Part shown: positions 17,954-27,000 of the stretch, piece by piece | How positions within the stretch are numbered: position 1 is the first letter of the stretch | How the letters are laid out: each line of letters begins with the position of its first letter | Assembly: GCA_001534745.1 (NCBI GenBank) | Contig: CP013997.1 | Span: forward strand, 3,100,001-3,164,000 | DNA: 64,000 bases | Source of the DNA: Pseudomonas monteilii | Lineage (GTDB): Bacteria > Pseudomonadota > Gammaproteobacteria > Pseudomonadales > Pseudomonadaceae | Direction: 5' to 3' | Notes under the pieces: model-generated | What the model was told of the DNA's origin: nothing | The model's input: the letters and a program-made list of their open reading frames with translations, nothing else | Database searches by the model: none | Program-made: the position numbers and the translations under genes

Positions 17954-18199
17954 TCCGATTGCCTGCACCACTGCGGCAGGTGGAAGCATGCTTGCCCGCG
18001 ATGGCGGTGGCCGCTTCACCGCGTCGACGACAGGTTCGACGCGGGCCTGCCAACCCTGGAAAGGAGGCACAGGCCCGATGGCGGGCACGCCACCCGCCCT
18101 ACCCCGGCAATTTCATCTATCCTTCAGGCTCTTCGCGAACCTTGAGTGCTTGCCCGGGGTCCGTTAATGTCGAGCCATTGCACAGGACAGAGCACGCCC

Positions 18200-19126
18200 A
18201 TGACTTCCAAGCTGGAACAACTCAAGCAGTTCACCACCGTCGTCGCGGACACCGGCGACATCGAGGCGATCCGCCGGCTCAAGCCGGTCGATGCCACCAC
18301 CAACCCGTCCCTGCTGCTCAAGGCCGCTGCACTCACCGGGTATGGCGAAGTGCTGGAGAAGATCCGCGCCGAGCACAAGGGCAACGTGGACCAGGCCTGC
18401 GATCAGTTCGCCGTCGCCGTGGGGTCGGGCATCCTCAAGGAAATCCCGGGCCGCATCTCCACCGAGGTGGATGCTCGCCTGTCGTTCGATCAGGACAAGC
18501 TGCTGGCCAAGGCGCGCAACCTGATTTCGCTGTACGACAAGGCCGGCGTCGGTCGTGATCGGGTGCTGATCAAGCTCGCCTCCACCTGGGAGGGCATCCG
18601 CGCCGCGGAAGTGCTCGAGAAGGAAGGCATCCAGACCAACCTGACGCTGCTGTTCTCCTACGCTCAGGCTCAGGCCTGCGCCGACGCTGGTGTGTTCCTG
18701 ATCTCGCCGTTCGTGGGCCGGATCTACGACTGGTACAAGAAGAGCACCGGCCAGGAATACAGCGCCGCCGAAGACCCGGGCGTGCTGTCGGTGACGCGTA
18801 TCTACAACTACTACAAGGCCAATGGCTACGATACCGTGGTCATGGGTGCGAGCTTCCGCAACGTCGGCCAGATCGAGCAACTGGCTGGTTGCGACCGTCT
18901 GACCATCAGCCCGGAGCTGCTGGAAAAGTTGGGCCAGGACGAAGGCGACCTGCCGCGCATCCTGCAACCGGGCAACGCCAGCGAAGCCAAGCGCATGCTG
19001 AACGAGGCGCAGTTCCGCTGGGACATGAACGAGGACGCCATGGCCACCGAGAAGCTGGCCGAAGGCATCCGCCAGTTCGCCCGCGACCAGGAGAAGCTCG
19101 AGGCCGTGATGGCTGGCAAGGCGTGA
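18200..19126 (+). CDS. tal: Transaldolase
   Basis: Transaldolase moves a dihydroxyacetone unit between sedoheptulose-7-phosphate and glyceraldehyde-3-phosphate in the non-oxidative pentose phosphate pathway. The product has 308 residues from [20 protein letters not shown], the usual length for the TalB type. [13 protein letters not shown] carries the conserved Asp, [13 protein letters not shown] the Schiff-base Lys-125, and [20 protein letters not shown] and [13 protein letters not shown] are family signatures. The open frame starts 18 codons earlier, but 18200 matches the family start. It is transcribed alone, and a strong hairpin follows. Confidence 0.97.
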   Translation: MTSKLEQLKQFTTVVADTGDIEAIRRLKPVDATTNPSLLLKAAALTGYGEVLEKIRAEHKGNVDQACDQFAVAVGSGILKEIPGRISTEVDARLSFDQDKLLAKARNLISLYDKAGVGRDRVLIKLASTWEGIRAAEVLEKEGIQTNLTLLFSYAQAQACADAGVFLISPFVGRIYDWYKKSTGQEYSAAEDPGVLSVTRIYNYYKANGYDTVVMGASFRNVGQIEQLAGCDRLTISPELLEKLGQDEGDLPRILQPGNASEAKRMLNEAQFRWDMNEDAMATEKLAEGIRQFARDQEKLEAVMAGKA

Positions 19127-19151
19127 GCCTGAATGGCTGACACGTGTCACG

Positions 19152-19183
19152 CTGCAGAGGGCTGCCAGACAGCCCTTTGCAGC
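19152..19183 (+). terminator. Hairpin after tal
   Basis: AGGGCTG-CCAGA-CAGCCCT forms a 7-bp GC-rich stem, extended by CTGCA and TGCAG arms outside a small bulge. No long T-tract follows, so its strength as an intrinsic terminator is uncertain. Confidence 0.5.
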
Positions 19184-19365
19184 TGCCTGACCGATTGAAC
19201 ACCGTCCCTTCAGAAATGATCTGACACACATGCCGGTTGCCAGACGCGCGAGGGATGACCAGCATGCTCGCCCGATCGTGCGCTCCAGCGCGAGCCAACG
19301 TCCGCCCATGGCCTGACGTTCGCGTCTTTTCCTGACCCCCGCTCTCTCTCTTCGCTGAGTATCCG

Positions 19366-21264
19366 ATGCCGTTGACCACCGCCCCGCTCCCCCTCGTGCT
19401 CGCCGGCCCCCTCCTGCGTCGCCTGGAGGCGCAGCGCTTCGCCTTGTGGCTGGTCGGCACACAGCGTCTGACCCTGAACGTGACCGTGGACTGCGCTGAC
19501 CATGAAGTCACCACCGAGTGTCAGGTGGTGCAGATCGGGCACGCGGCCTTCGTCCACCTGATCGACGTCCGCCTGGATGCACCACTGCCGGTGGATCAGG
19601 CGATCGGCTACGACGTGCTCATCGACACCGACGGCGGCCCGCTGGGCATGGCCGACTGGGCGCCGCACCTGCTCTATCCGGGGCGCCAACAGGCGGACTT
19701 CGTGCTGCGCGGGCGGCTCGACCAGGTCTTGCATGGCTCCTGCCGCAAGCCGCACCACCGGGCAGCGGATGGGCTGCTGTGCGCCGACCGCTTGCTGCTC
19801 GCGTGCGAGCGTGCCGAAGAACGCCCGGCCCTGCTGCTGATGACCGGCGATCAGATCTACGCCGACGATGTGGCCGGCCCCATGCTGCGGGCCATTCACC
19901 GGCTGATCGAGCGCTTGGAGCTGTTCGACGAGCCCTTGGCGGGCGCGGTGGTGGATGACAGCCAGGCGCTGTACGCCCATGGCGCCTGCTACTACCAGCG
20001 CGCCGACCTGCTGCCGGCACTGGAGGCCAACGAAGGCCTGCGCCGACGCTTCTTCGGCGGCACGCGCAAACCGATCTTCACCAGCAGCAACGCCGACAAT
20101 CACCTGGTGACCTTCGCCGAGGTCATGGCCATGTACCTGCTGGTCTGGTCGCCGGTCTGCTGGCGCCTGGTGCGCATGACGCAGCCGTCGGGCCTGAACG
20201 CCAAGCAGCAGGCGCGCTACGCCCAGGAATTGCCTTGGGTGGAGGCGTTCACCGAGGGTCTGGAGGGGGTGGCCCGGGCACTGGCGCACCTGCCCAGCCT
20301 GATGATCTTCGACGACCATGACATCACCGATGACTGGAACCTGTCGGCGCAGTGGGAAGCGTCGGTCTACGGGCATCCGTTCTCGCGGCGCATCGTCGGC
20401 AATGCGCTGATTGGCTATCTGCTCTGCCAGGGCTGGGGCAATGCCCCGGCGCGCTGTCGCCCGTTGATCGACGCCTGCCAGGCGATGACGATGCAAGCAG
20501 CGGACGGCTGGCTGACCCGCGACGCCCAGGACGGCCTGATCGATCAGCTGCTGGCCTTCCAGGGCTGGCAGTTCGAGGTGGCCAGCGAGCCGCCGCTGGT
20601 GGTACTCGACACTCGCACACGGCGCTGGCGTAGCGAACGCAGCCTGAAGAAACCCTCCGGGCTGCTGGACTGGGAAGCCCTGAGCGAACTGCAGCAGGCG
20701 TTGCTCGACCACCGCTCGGCGGTCATCGTCTCGCCGGCGCCGGTCTTCGGCGTCAAGCTGATCGAGACGGTGCAGCGGATCGTCAGCGGGTTGGGCTTCC
20801 CGCTGCTGGTGGATGCGGAAAACTGGATGGCGCACCGGGGCGCGGCCCAGGTGGTGCTGAACATCTTCCGTCACTCGCGCACGCCGGGGCACTACGTGAT
20901 CCTCTCGGGCGACGTGCACTACTCGTTCGTCTACGAAGTGCTGATCCGAAACCGCCAGCACAGACCGCACCTCTGGCAGATCACCAGCAGCGGCATCAAG
21001 AACGAATTCCCCCGGCGCCTGCTGAAGGTGTTCGACCGGCTCAACCGGTGGCTGTACGCGCCACGCTCGCCCCTCAACGGCTTCACCAAACGCCGTCGCA
21101 TGGAGGTGATCCCACGCACGCCAGACCGCAGCCAGGCGGGCGAGCGGCTGTGGAACGGTGCGGGGTTGGGGCAGGTGTTCTTCGATGCCGAGGGGCGGCC
21201 GACGCGGATCCTGCAGCTCAACGCGGACGGCACGCCCGCGACCGAGTTTCCACCCAAGGCCTAG
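19366..21264 (+). CDS. PhoD-like metallophosphatase (alkaline phosphatase D family)
   Basis: The product has 632 residues and no signal peptide or Tat motif, so it is cytoplasmic, unlike secreted PhoD enzymes. The metal-binding motifs of the PhoD-like calcineurin fold are visible: LMTGDQIYADDVAG, LMIFDDHDITDDWN and VILSGDVHYSFVYEVLIRN. The N-terminal ~100 residues (a beta-rich WLVGTQRLTLNVTVD region) and the C-terminal RMEVIPRTPDRSQAGE part are typical of the long Pseudomonas version next to tal. Substrate is unknown; a phosphodiester or phosphoanhydride is expected. It converges with hsbA, with only 12 nt between the stops. Confidence 0.85.
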   Translation: MPLTTAPLPLVLAGPLLRRLEAQRFALWLVGTQRLTLNVTVDCADHEVTTECQVVQIGHAAFVHLIDVRLDAPLPVDQAIGYDVLIDTDGGPLGMADWAPHLLYPGRQQADFVLRGRLDQVLHGSCRKPHHRAADGLLCADRLLLACERAEERPALLLMTGDQIYADDVAGPMLRAIHRLIERLELFDEPLAGAVVDDSQALYAHGACYYQRADLLPALEANEGLRRRFFGGTRKPIFTSSNADNHLVTFAEVMAMYLLVWSPVCWRLVRMTQPSGLNAKQQARYAQELPWVEAFTEGLEGVARALAHLPSLMIFDDHDITDDWNLSAQWEASVYGHPFSRRIVGNALIGYLLCQGWGNAPARCRPLIDACQAMTMQAADGWLTRDAQDGLIDQLLAFQGWQFEVASEPPLVVLDTRTRRWRSERSLKKPSGLLDWEALSELQQALLDHRSAVIVSPAPVFGVKLIETVQRIVSGLGFPLLVDAENWMAHRGAAQVVLNIFRHSRTPGHYVILSGDVHYSFVYEVLIRNRQHRPHLWQITSSGIKNEFPRRLLKVFDRLNRWLYAPRSPLNGFTKRRRMEVIPRTPDRSQAGERLWNGAGLGQVFFDAEGRPTRILQLNADGTPATEFPPKA

Positions 21265-21276
21265 TCGGCCAGGCGG

Positions 21277-21759
21277 TCAGGTACGCTCGAGGGCGTTGAC
21301 CAGGTCGCGGAAGGCTTCGCGGTTGGAGTCGTTCAGGCCCATCAGGATGCGGTGCGCCTCGAGCACCTTGGACCGCACCACGTCTTCGTTCTGGTCCTGG
21401 GACGGCAGGTCGCTCAGACAGTCCGGGCACGGGATCGGCCGGTCGACGATGTTGAACACCTGCTCGAAACCCATCGACTGCAGCAACCGGGAAATGTCCG
21501 GGTTGGTGGTGACCACGGTGGGCAGCAGCCCGACTTTCTGACGCGACAGGATCGACAACTTGGCCAGCAGGCCGAGCGTGGTGCTGTCGATGCTCTCGGC
21601 TTCGGTCAGGTCGATGACGATGGCCGAGAAGTTGAGGGCACTGAAGATCTTGTCGATCGTCGCATCCAACGCCGAACACAGGGTCAGGCGCACTTCACCG
21701 ACGAATTTCAGCACGAAGGTGCCGCACTGCTCGGCGAACTGGATTCTACCGGTACTCAT
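21277..21759 (-). CDS. hsbA: STAS-domain anti-anti-sigma factor HsbA
   Basis: The product has 160 residues. The STAS fold occupies about residues 1-110, with the phosphorylatable serine in ESIDSTTLGLLAKL. The C-terminal part (LPSQDQNEDVVRSKVLEAHR) is the extension seen in HsbA. In Pseudomonas aeruginosa HsbA is controlled by the kinase/phosphatase HsbR and switches between the flagellar anti-sigma FlgM and a diguanylate cyclase, linking the HptB phosphorelay to swarming and biofilm. The gene overlaps hsbR by 4 nt (ATGA). The partner hptB is not next to the pair here. The function is transferred from the P. aeruginosa homologue. Confidence 0.88.
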   Translation of the reverse strand: MSTGRIQFAEQCGTFVLKFVGEVRLTLCSALDATIDKIFSALNFSAIVIDLTEAESIDSTTLGLLAKLSILSRQKVGLLPTVVTTNPDISRLLQSMGFEQVFNIVDRPIPCPDCLSDLPSQDQNEDVVRSKVLEAHRILMGLNDSNREAFRDLVNALERT

Positions 21760-22943
21760 TGAAGGTTCCTGCTCAACACCATTAGGGCGATATCATCCGG
21801 CATCTCCCCAAGCGTAGCCAAATTGAAACGTCGACGCAGCCCATCCAGGCTGCCTCCCGCCTCCTTGACGATCTCCGGCAGCGACGCCTCTTTGTCTTTG
21901 AGGGTCGCGCCCGGCAAAAGGTCCAGGATGCCATCGGACATCAGGCTCAGGCTGAACTGACCGGGCAAGGTCATTTCATGATCCTGATAGGTCGCCTCTT
22001 CGAACAGCCCCACGGGCAAGCCTCGGCCCTGGAGGTAGCAGGCCTGGTCCGGGGTGTGCAGCACCGGCAGCGGCAGGTGCCCGCCGACGGCGTAGGTCAG
22101 CACGTTGGTGTGCTCGTCGATCACGCCGCCGACCATGGTCACGTGCTTGCCCAGCTTGCAGTTGATCAGCCCACGGTTGATGTGCGACAGCACTTCCGAC
22201 GGCTTGAACTCGCGCAAGTGGCCCCCGCTGCGCTTGAATTCGAACAGCAGGCGGGTGGTCATGAACTTCAGCAGCACGGTGACGAAGGCCGACGAGGCGC
22301 CATGGCCGGACACGTCGGCCAGGTAGAAGGCGATGCGCCGATCGTCCACCCGGAAGTAGTCGACGAAATCACCCGACAGGTACAGCGACGGGATGATCTG
22401 GTGATCGAACGAGAAGCCACCGGCGAACCACGGGCTTTCAGGCAGCATGTTCATCTGCACCTGACGACCGGCGGTCTGGTCTTCCTGCAACAGGTGCAGG
22501 CTGGCCTCCAGTTCACGGTTGGCGGTCTCGAGCTTTTCCCGGTAGCGCTGGTTCTCGAGCAACAGCCGCGAGCGGTCGAGCACACGACGGACCGAGTGCT
22601 CCAGGACCGCCAGGTCCTGCAGGGGCTTGATCAGGTAGTCGGCCGCACCCAGGCGCAGCGCATCGACCGCGTCGCTCATGACCCCGGCGCCAGACACCAC
22701 GATCACCGGCAACTGCGGTGCGCGTTCGCTGATGCGGCGGATCAGTTCCAGGCCACCCATCTGCGGCATGCGCAGGTCGCAGATCACAAGGTCGGGCGCG
22801 TGCTGCTCGAACACGTCCAGGCCCTGCTGGCCGTTACAGGCCTGCAGCACGGCGAAACCACTGTCTTCCAGGTAGGCGGCGAGGCTTGCACGGACCACGT
22901 CGTCGTCATCGATGATCAGCAACGTTGCACTGGTGTTCGGCAT
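21756..22943 (-). CDS. hsbR: Response regulator with PP2C/SpoIIE-type phosphatase domain HsbR
   Basis: The product has 395 residues from MPNTSATLLIIDDDDVVRAS. The frame is open for 60 more codons upstream, but this ATG begins the receiver domain. The receiver covers residues ~6-125, with phospho-acceptor Asp-56 in LVICDLRMPQMGG and Lys in YLIKPL. A coiled-coil linker (~130-180) leads to a PP2C-type domain (YLSGDFVDYF, DVSGHGASSAFV, LMSDGILDLLPGA). In P. aeruginosa the HptB relay feeds this receiver, which then controls HsbA phosphorylation. The two genes form an operon with a 4-nt overlap. Confidence 0.9.
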   Translation of the reverse strand: MPNTSATLLIIDDDDVVRASLAAYLEDSGFAVLQACNGQQGLDVFEQHAPDLVICDLRMPQMGGLELIRRISERAPQLPVIVVSGAGVMSDAVDALRLGAADYLIKPLQDLAVLEHSVRRVLDRSRLLLENQRYREKLETANRELEASLHLLQEDQTAGRQVQMNMLPESPWFAGGFSFDHQIIPSLYLSGDFVDYFRVDDRRIAFYLADVSGHGASSAFVTVLLKFMTTRLLFEFKRSGGHLREFKPSEVLSHINRGLINCKLGKHVTMVGGVIDEHTNVLTYAVGGHLPLPVLHTPDQACYLQGRGLPVGLFEEATYQDHEMTLPGQFSLSLMSDGILDLLPGATLKDKEASLPEIVKEAGGSLDGLRRRFNLATLGEMPDDIALMVLSRNLQ

Positions 22944-23213
22944 GTGGGCAAACGGCGCCAGAAATAGGTTGGCGTAGCGACGTCGACAAACACGACGAAC
23001 GGCTACTGGAATTCTCTCTGGCACGCTTCTATTGGGGATGGACCCTGACGGTCGACCCGGCAAAAGGCAGAGGTGCCCTGTAAGGCGCTGACGGTACTCC
23101 CATCCGCAGGGCGTTTCAAGCACGACAGGCCATTGGGCGGGTGCGCTTTACAGCGCAAATTGCCAGACGTTATAAGAACTTCATGTACAACAACCTGATG
23201 GAAGGATGTGAGC

Positions 23214-23513
23214 ATGTCGACGGTATCCCAGGGTCACGAAGAGAAACGCGATTTCATCCGTATGCGCATCGACAGCCAGGCCAGCCTGCTGCACGCCGGT
23301 GAGGTGGTCTCGGCAGTGTGCATCGACCTGTCCGCCAGCGGCCTGCAAGTGCAGGCACCCCGGCGCTTTGCCGTCGGCGATCAGGTGGACGTGAGCATCG
23401 AATCCGAACACGCCTCGCTCAGTGGCCTGCAGGCCAGCGCGGAGGTGGTCTGGGTGGCGGATGAAGGGGCTGGCGAACAAAGGGTGGGGTTGAAGATCGT
23501 GGCGATGCATTGA
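23214..23513 (+). CDS. PilZ-domain c-di-GMP-binding protein
   Basis: The product has 99 residues. The two c-di-GMP contact motifs are present: KRDFIRMRI (RxxxR) and DLSASGLQV (D/NxSxxG). The domain fills the whole protein, so it is a single-domain PilZ adaptor. A GTG at 23208 is possible, but GGAAGGA at 23200-23206 has the right 7-base spacing to ATG 23214. It is divergent from hsbR, whose pathway also ends in c-di-GMP control of motility and biofilm, so a functional link is plausible. Confidence 0.88.
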   Translation: MSTVSQGHEEKRDFIRMRIDSQASLLHAGEVVSAVCIDLSASGLQVQAPRRFAVGDQVDVSIESEHASLSGLQASAEVVWVADEGAGEQRVGLKIVAMH

Positions 23514-23589
23514 GGCGAGCAGGTGAATGACGCGACCTGCAACAGCCTGCGGCTTCCCGTGTGAGTGACCTTGGGGCTGCCTCGCAGCC

Positions 23590-23615
23590 CATCGCGGGCA
23601 AGCCCGCTCCTATAG
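23590..23615. repeat. REP palindrome
   Basis: ATCGCGGGCAAGCCCGCTCC followed by TATAG. It is directly followed by an AT-rich segment (AAAAAATAGC, GGAAATAATTTTAG) that recurs inverted near 53330. Confidence 0.8.
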
Positions 23616-23661
23616 AACAAAAAATAGCTTGTTGATTTCAAAGGAAATAATTTTAGAATTT

Positions 23662-23896
23662 TGTGGGCCCTGCGGGCCCAATCGCGGCACTGGGGCCGCT
23701 CCCACAGGTGACCGCGATAGCTTGCAACCCCGCGGTGGAGCTACGGGTGTAGGAGCGGCCCCAGCCGGGGCGCCGGACCGGCCGCGATGGGCCGCAAAGC
23801 GGCCCTAAAATCAATTAGCAATGAAGCTTCGGATCCTACCAGCTATCGCCATGTTCTCTGCGCGACAGCGCGGCGCCAAGGCGGCGGGCGGACTCC
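23662..23896. repeat. Composite intergenic repeat, copy 2 (about 235 bp)
   Basis: This copy is nearly identical to 17721-17953 over its whole length, in the same orientation (same TGTGGGCCCTGCGGGCCCAA start and GGCGGGCGGACTC end). It lies between the PilZ gene and the 3' end of pvdL. Confidence 0.85.
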
Positions 23897-23942
23897 CACC
23901 CAGATCTGCGCAGCCTGTCAGCTAGCAAGGCTGCTCAGCACC

Positions 23943-23970
23943 CTGTGGGAGCGGGCTTGCCCGCGATGAC
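23943..23970. repeat. REP palindrome
   Basis: TGTGGGAGCGGGCTTGCCCG followed by CGATGACG is an inverted REP unit 30 bases beyond the pvdL stop. It may help to end pvdL transcripts. Confidence 0.8.
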
Positions 23971-24000
23971 GGCAGTAGCCTCACCGCCTGCCCATCGCTC

Positions 24001-27000
24001 TCACAACCCCTCCAACTCCGCCATCAGATCACTCAACCGATCCACCTTCTCCTCATCCAGCACCGTGCCCTGCAACCCCTCCACGTACACAGCCAGCGCC
24101 TCCACCGTGCTGCACTCGAACATCGCCCGCAGCGGCACGTTCAACTGCAAGCGCTTCTGCACCCGCGAGGCGATCTGCGTCGCCAGCAATGAATGCCCGC
24201 CCAGCTCGAAGAAGTTGTCGCGCACCCCGACCTGCTCGACCTTGAGCACATCGGCCCAGATGTGGGCCAGGGTCGTCTCCAGCTCGCTGCGCGGCGCCAG
24301 GTACGCCGATCCCTGAAGGGCACCGATCTCCAGCGCAGGCAAGGCCTTGCGGTCGAGCTTGCCATTGGCGTTGTGCGGCAGGCCGTCGAACCAGGCCCAG
24401 TGCAGCGGCACCATGTACTCCGGCAACTCGGCGCGCAGGCGCTGCTTGAGCTGCTCGAGCAGCACGCTGTCGCCCGCGACGCCCTGGTGTGCCACCAGAT
24501 AGCCCACCAGGTACGTGCCGTTGGCGCCTGCCTGCACGCCTACCGCCGCGTCGCGCAGCTCGGGCTGTTCGTGCAGGCGGGCCTCGATTTCGCCCAGTTC
24601 GATACGGTAACCGCGGATCTTCACCTGATGATCGGCGCGCCCGACGTATTCGAGCACCCCATCGACCCGGCGCCGCGCCAGGTCGCCGGTGCGGTACAAG
24701 CGCTCGCCCGCTGCGCCATGGGGATGCGGGACGAAGGCCAAGGCCGTTCGCCCTGGATCGCCCACATAACCGCGCCCGACGCCCGTGCCGGCCACGCACA
24801 GCTCACCCACCGCGCCCACGGGCACCAGTGCCTGGGTCTCGCCATACAGGTACAGCCGGTTGTTGTCGGTCGGCGTGCCGATCGGCAGGTAGCTGCCCTG
24901 GGTAGAAGCCGCGTCCACGTGGAAGAACGCCACGTCGTCGGAACACTCGGCCGGGCCGTAGGCATTGATCAGGCCCACCTGCGGGTAGCGCTGCAACCAC
25001 TGCGCCGCCAGCTCCGGCGGCATGGCCTCGCCCGTCGGCAGCATCCAGCGCAGGCCGGGCACGGGCAGGTGCTCGTGGGCCAGCATGCCCTGGATCAGCG
25101 ACGGCACGCTTTCGAGCACCGTGATGCCGCTGGCCTGGACGTGCGCCAGCAACCCCTGCGGGTCATGGGCGATGGCGTTCGGCACGATCTCCACGCAGGC
25201 GCCGAACAAGGGCGCCGCCAGGAACTGCCAGACCGAGATGTCGAAGCTCTGGGACGCGGTCTGGGCGATCACATCGGATGCGTCCAAGGCCAAATACGGC
25301 ACCTTGCTCAGCTGATTGTTGAGCATGCCGCGCTGTTCGACCATCACGCCCTTGGGCAGGCCGGTCGAGCCCGAGGTATAGATGACGTAGGCCAGGTTGT
25401 CCGGCCCGCTGTAGACCCCTGGATCGTGGTCGACGGTTTCCTGGATCTGGACCTCGTCCCACACCAGCAGGCGCACTGGCACGTTGCCATCCAAGGTGGC
25501 CAGCAATGCCCGGGCCTGTTCGGCCGTGGTCTCGGTGCAGACCAGCAACGGCGTGCGGCTCAGGTCGAGGATGCGTTGCAGGCGCGCCGTGGGCAGCCCT
25601 GGGTCGAGGGGCAGGTAGCCGGCGCCCGCCTTGAAGCTGCCGACGATCATGCCGAGCAGGTCCAGACCGCGTTCGGCCAGCAGCGCCACGGGCTGGTCGA
25701 TACGCACGCCGGCCGCGATCAGGGCGTGGCCCAGCCGGTTGGCCTGTCGGTTGAGGGTGGCATAGTCGAGCGAGCGTCCCTCGCAGCGAGCGACGACCCG
25801 CCGTGGCTGAGCGGCGACCTGCGCCTCGAACAGCGCGACGTAGCCCTGCTCCAGCGGGTAGGCACGTGCACTGCGGTTGCAGTTCTCGAGCAGGAAGCGT
25901 CGTTCGTCCTCGCCCAGCAGCGGCACGTCCGTCAGGGCACCATGGAAGCCGTCCACCAGCGCCAGCAACAGGCGCTTGAAGGCAGCCAGCAGGCGCTCGA
26001 CCGTGGGCTGATCGAAATAACGCTGGTCGAACGACAGGTGCAGCCCCAGGTCATCGCCGGGGTAGCACACGGCGGTCAACGGGAAGTTGGTGTGCGTACG
26101 GCCCGAGTCGGAGCGGGCGTTGAGGTGCCGGGCGTGGTCGAGCACGGTGCTCTCCACCGGTGCGTTCTCGAACACGAACAGGCTGTCGAACAGCGGCTGG
26201 CCCTTGGGCAGCTCGCTGCACTCCTGGATCGCCACCAGCGGCAGGTATTCGTGCTCGCGCAGCTCCATGTTGCGCTCGAGCAGGCTGTGCAGCCATTGGC
26301 GCACGGTCACCGGCTCGCCCGGCGAAGGCAGTTGCACACGCAAGGCGATGCTGTTGATGAACAGCCCGACCGTGCGCTGCATCTGCGGCAGGCTCACCGG
26401 GCGACCGGCCACGGTCACGCCGAACACCACGTCACGCTCGCCGCTGCAGCGCGCCAGCACCAAGGCCCAGGCCGCCTGGGCGAAAGTGTTGACGGTCAGC
26501 TGATGGGCCTGGGCCAGTTCACGCAGGCGTGCGCCCTGGGCAGGCTCCAGGCGGGTCAAACAGTCGCCGACGATCATGCCGTCGCTGTCGCCGACATGGG
26601 CGTGCCGCAAGGGCCGGTCGCTTGGTACCGCCGTGGCGCGCTCGAAGCCGGCCAGGTGGGCCTGCCACCAGCGTCGCGAGGCGTCCAGGTCCTGACGTTG
26701 CAGCCAGCCGATGTAGTCGCGGTAGCGCGGCGGCGCCGGCAGGTTCGCGGGGCGCCCTTCGCCCAGGGCCTGGTACAGCGCGAAGAAATCGTTCATCAGC
26801 AGCGAACGGCACCAGGCATCGATGAGAATGTGGTGGTTGCTCATCATGAACCAGTAGCGCGCCTCGTCCACACGCACCAGGCGCAGGTGGAAAGGTGCCT
26901 GGTGCAGCAGATCGAAACCGGCCTCGCGCTCGGCCTTGTGCAGGGCGTTGAGTCGCGCTTCCTGGGCCGGTGCCTCGAGGTCACGCCAGTCCTGGTAGTC

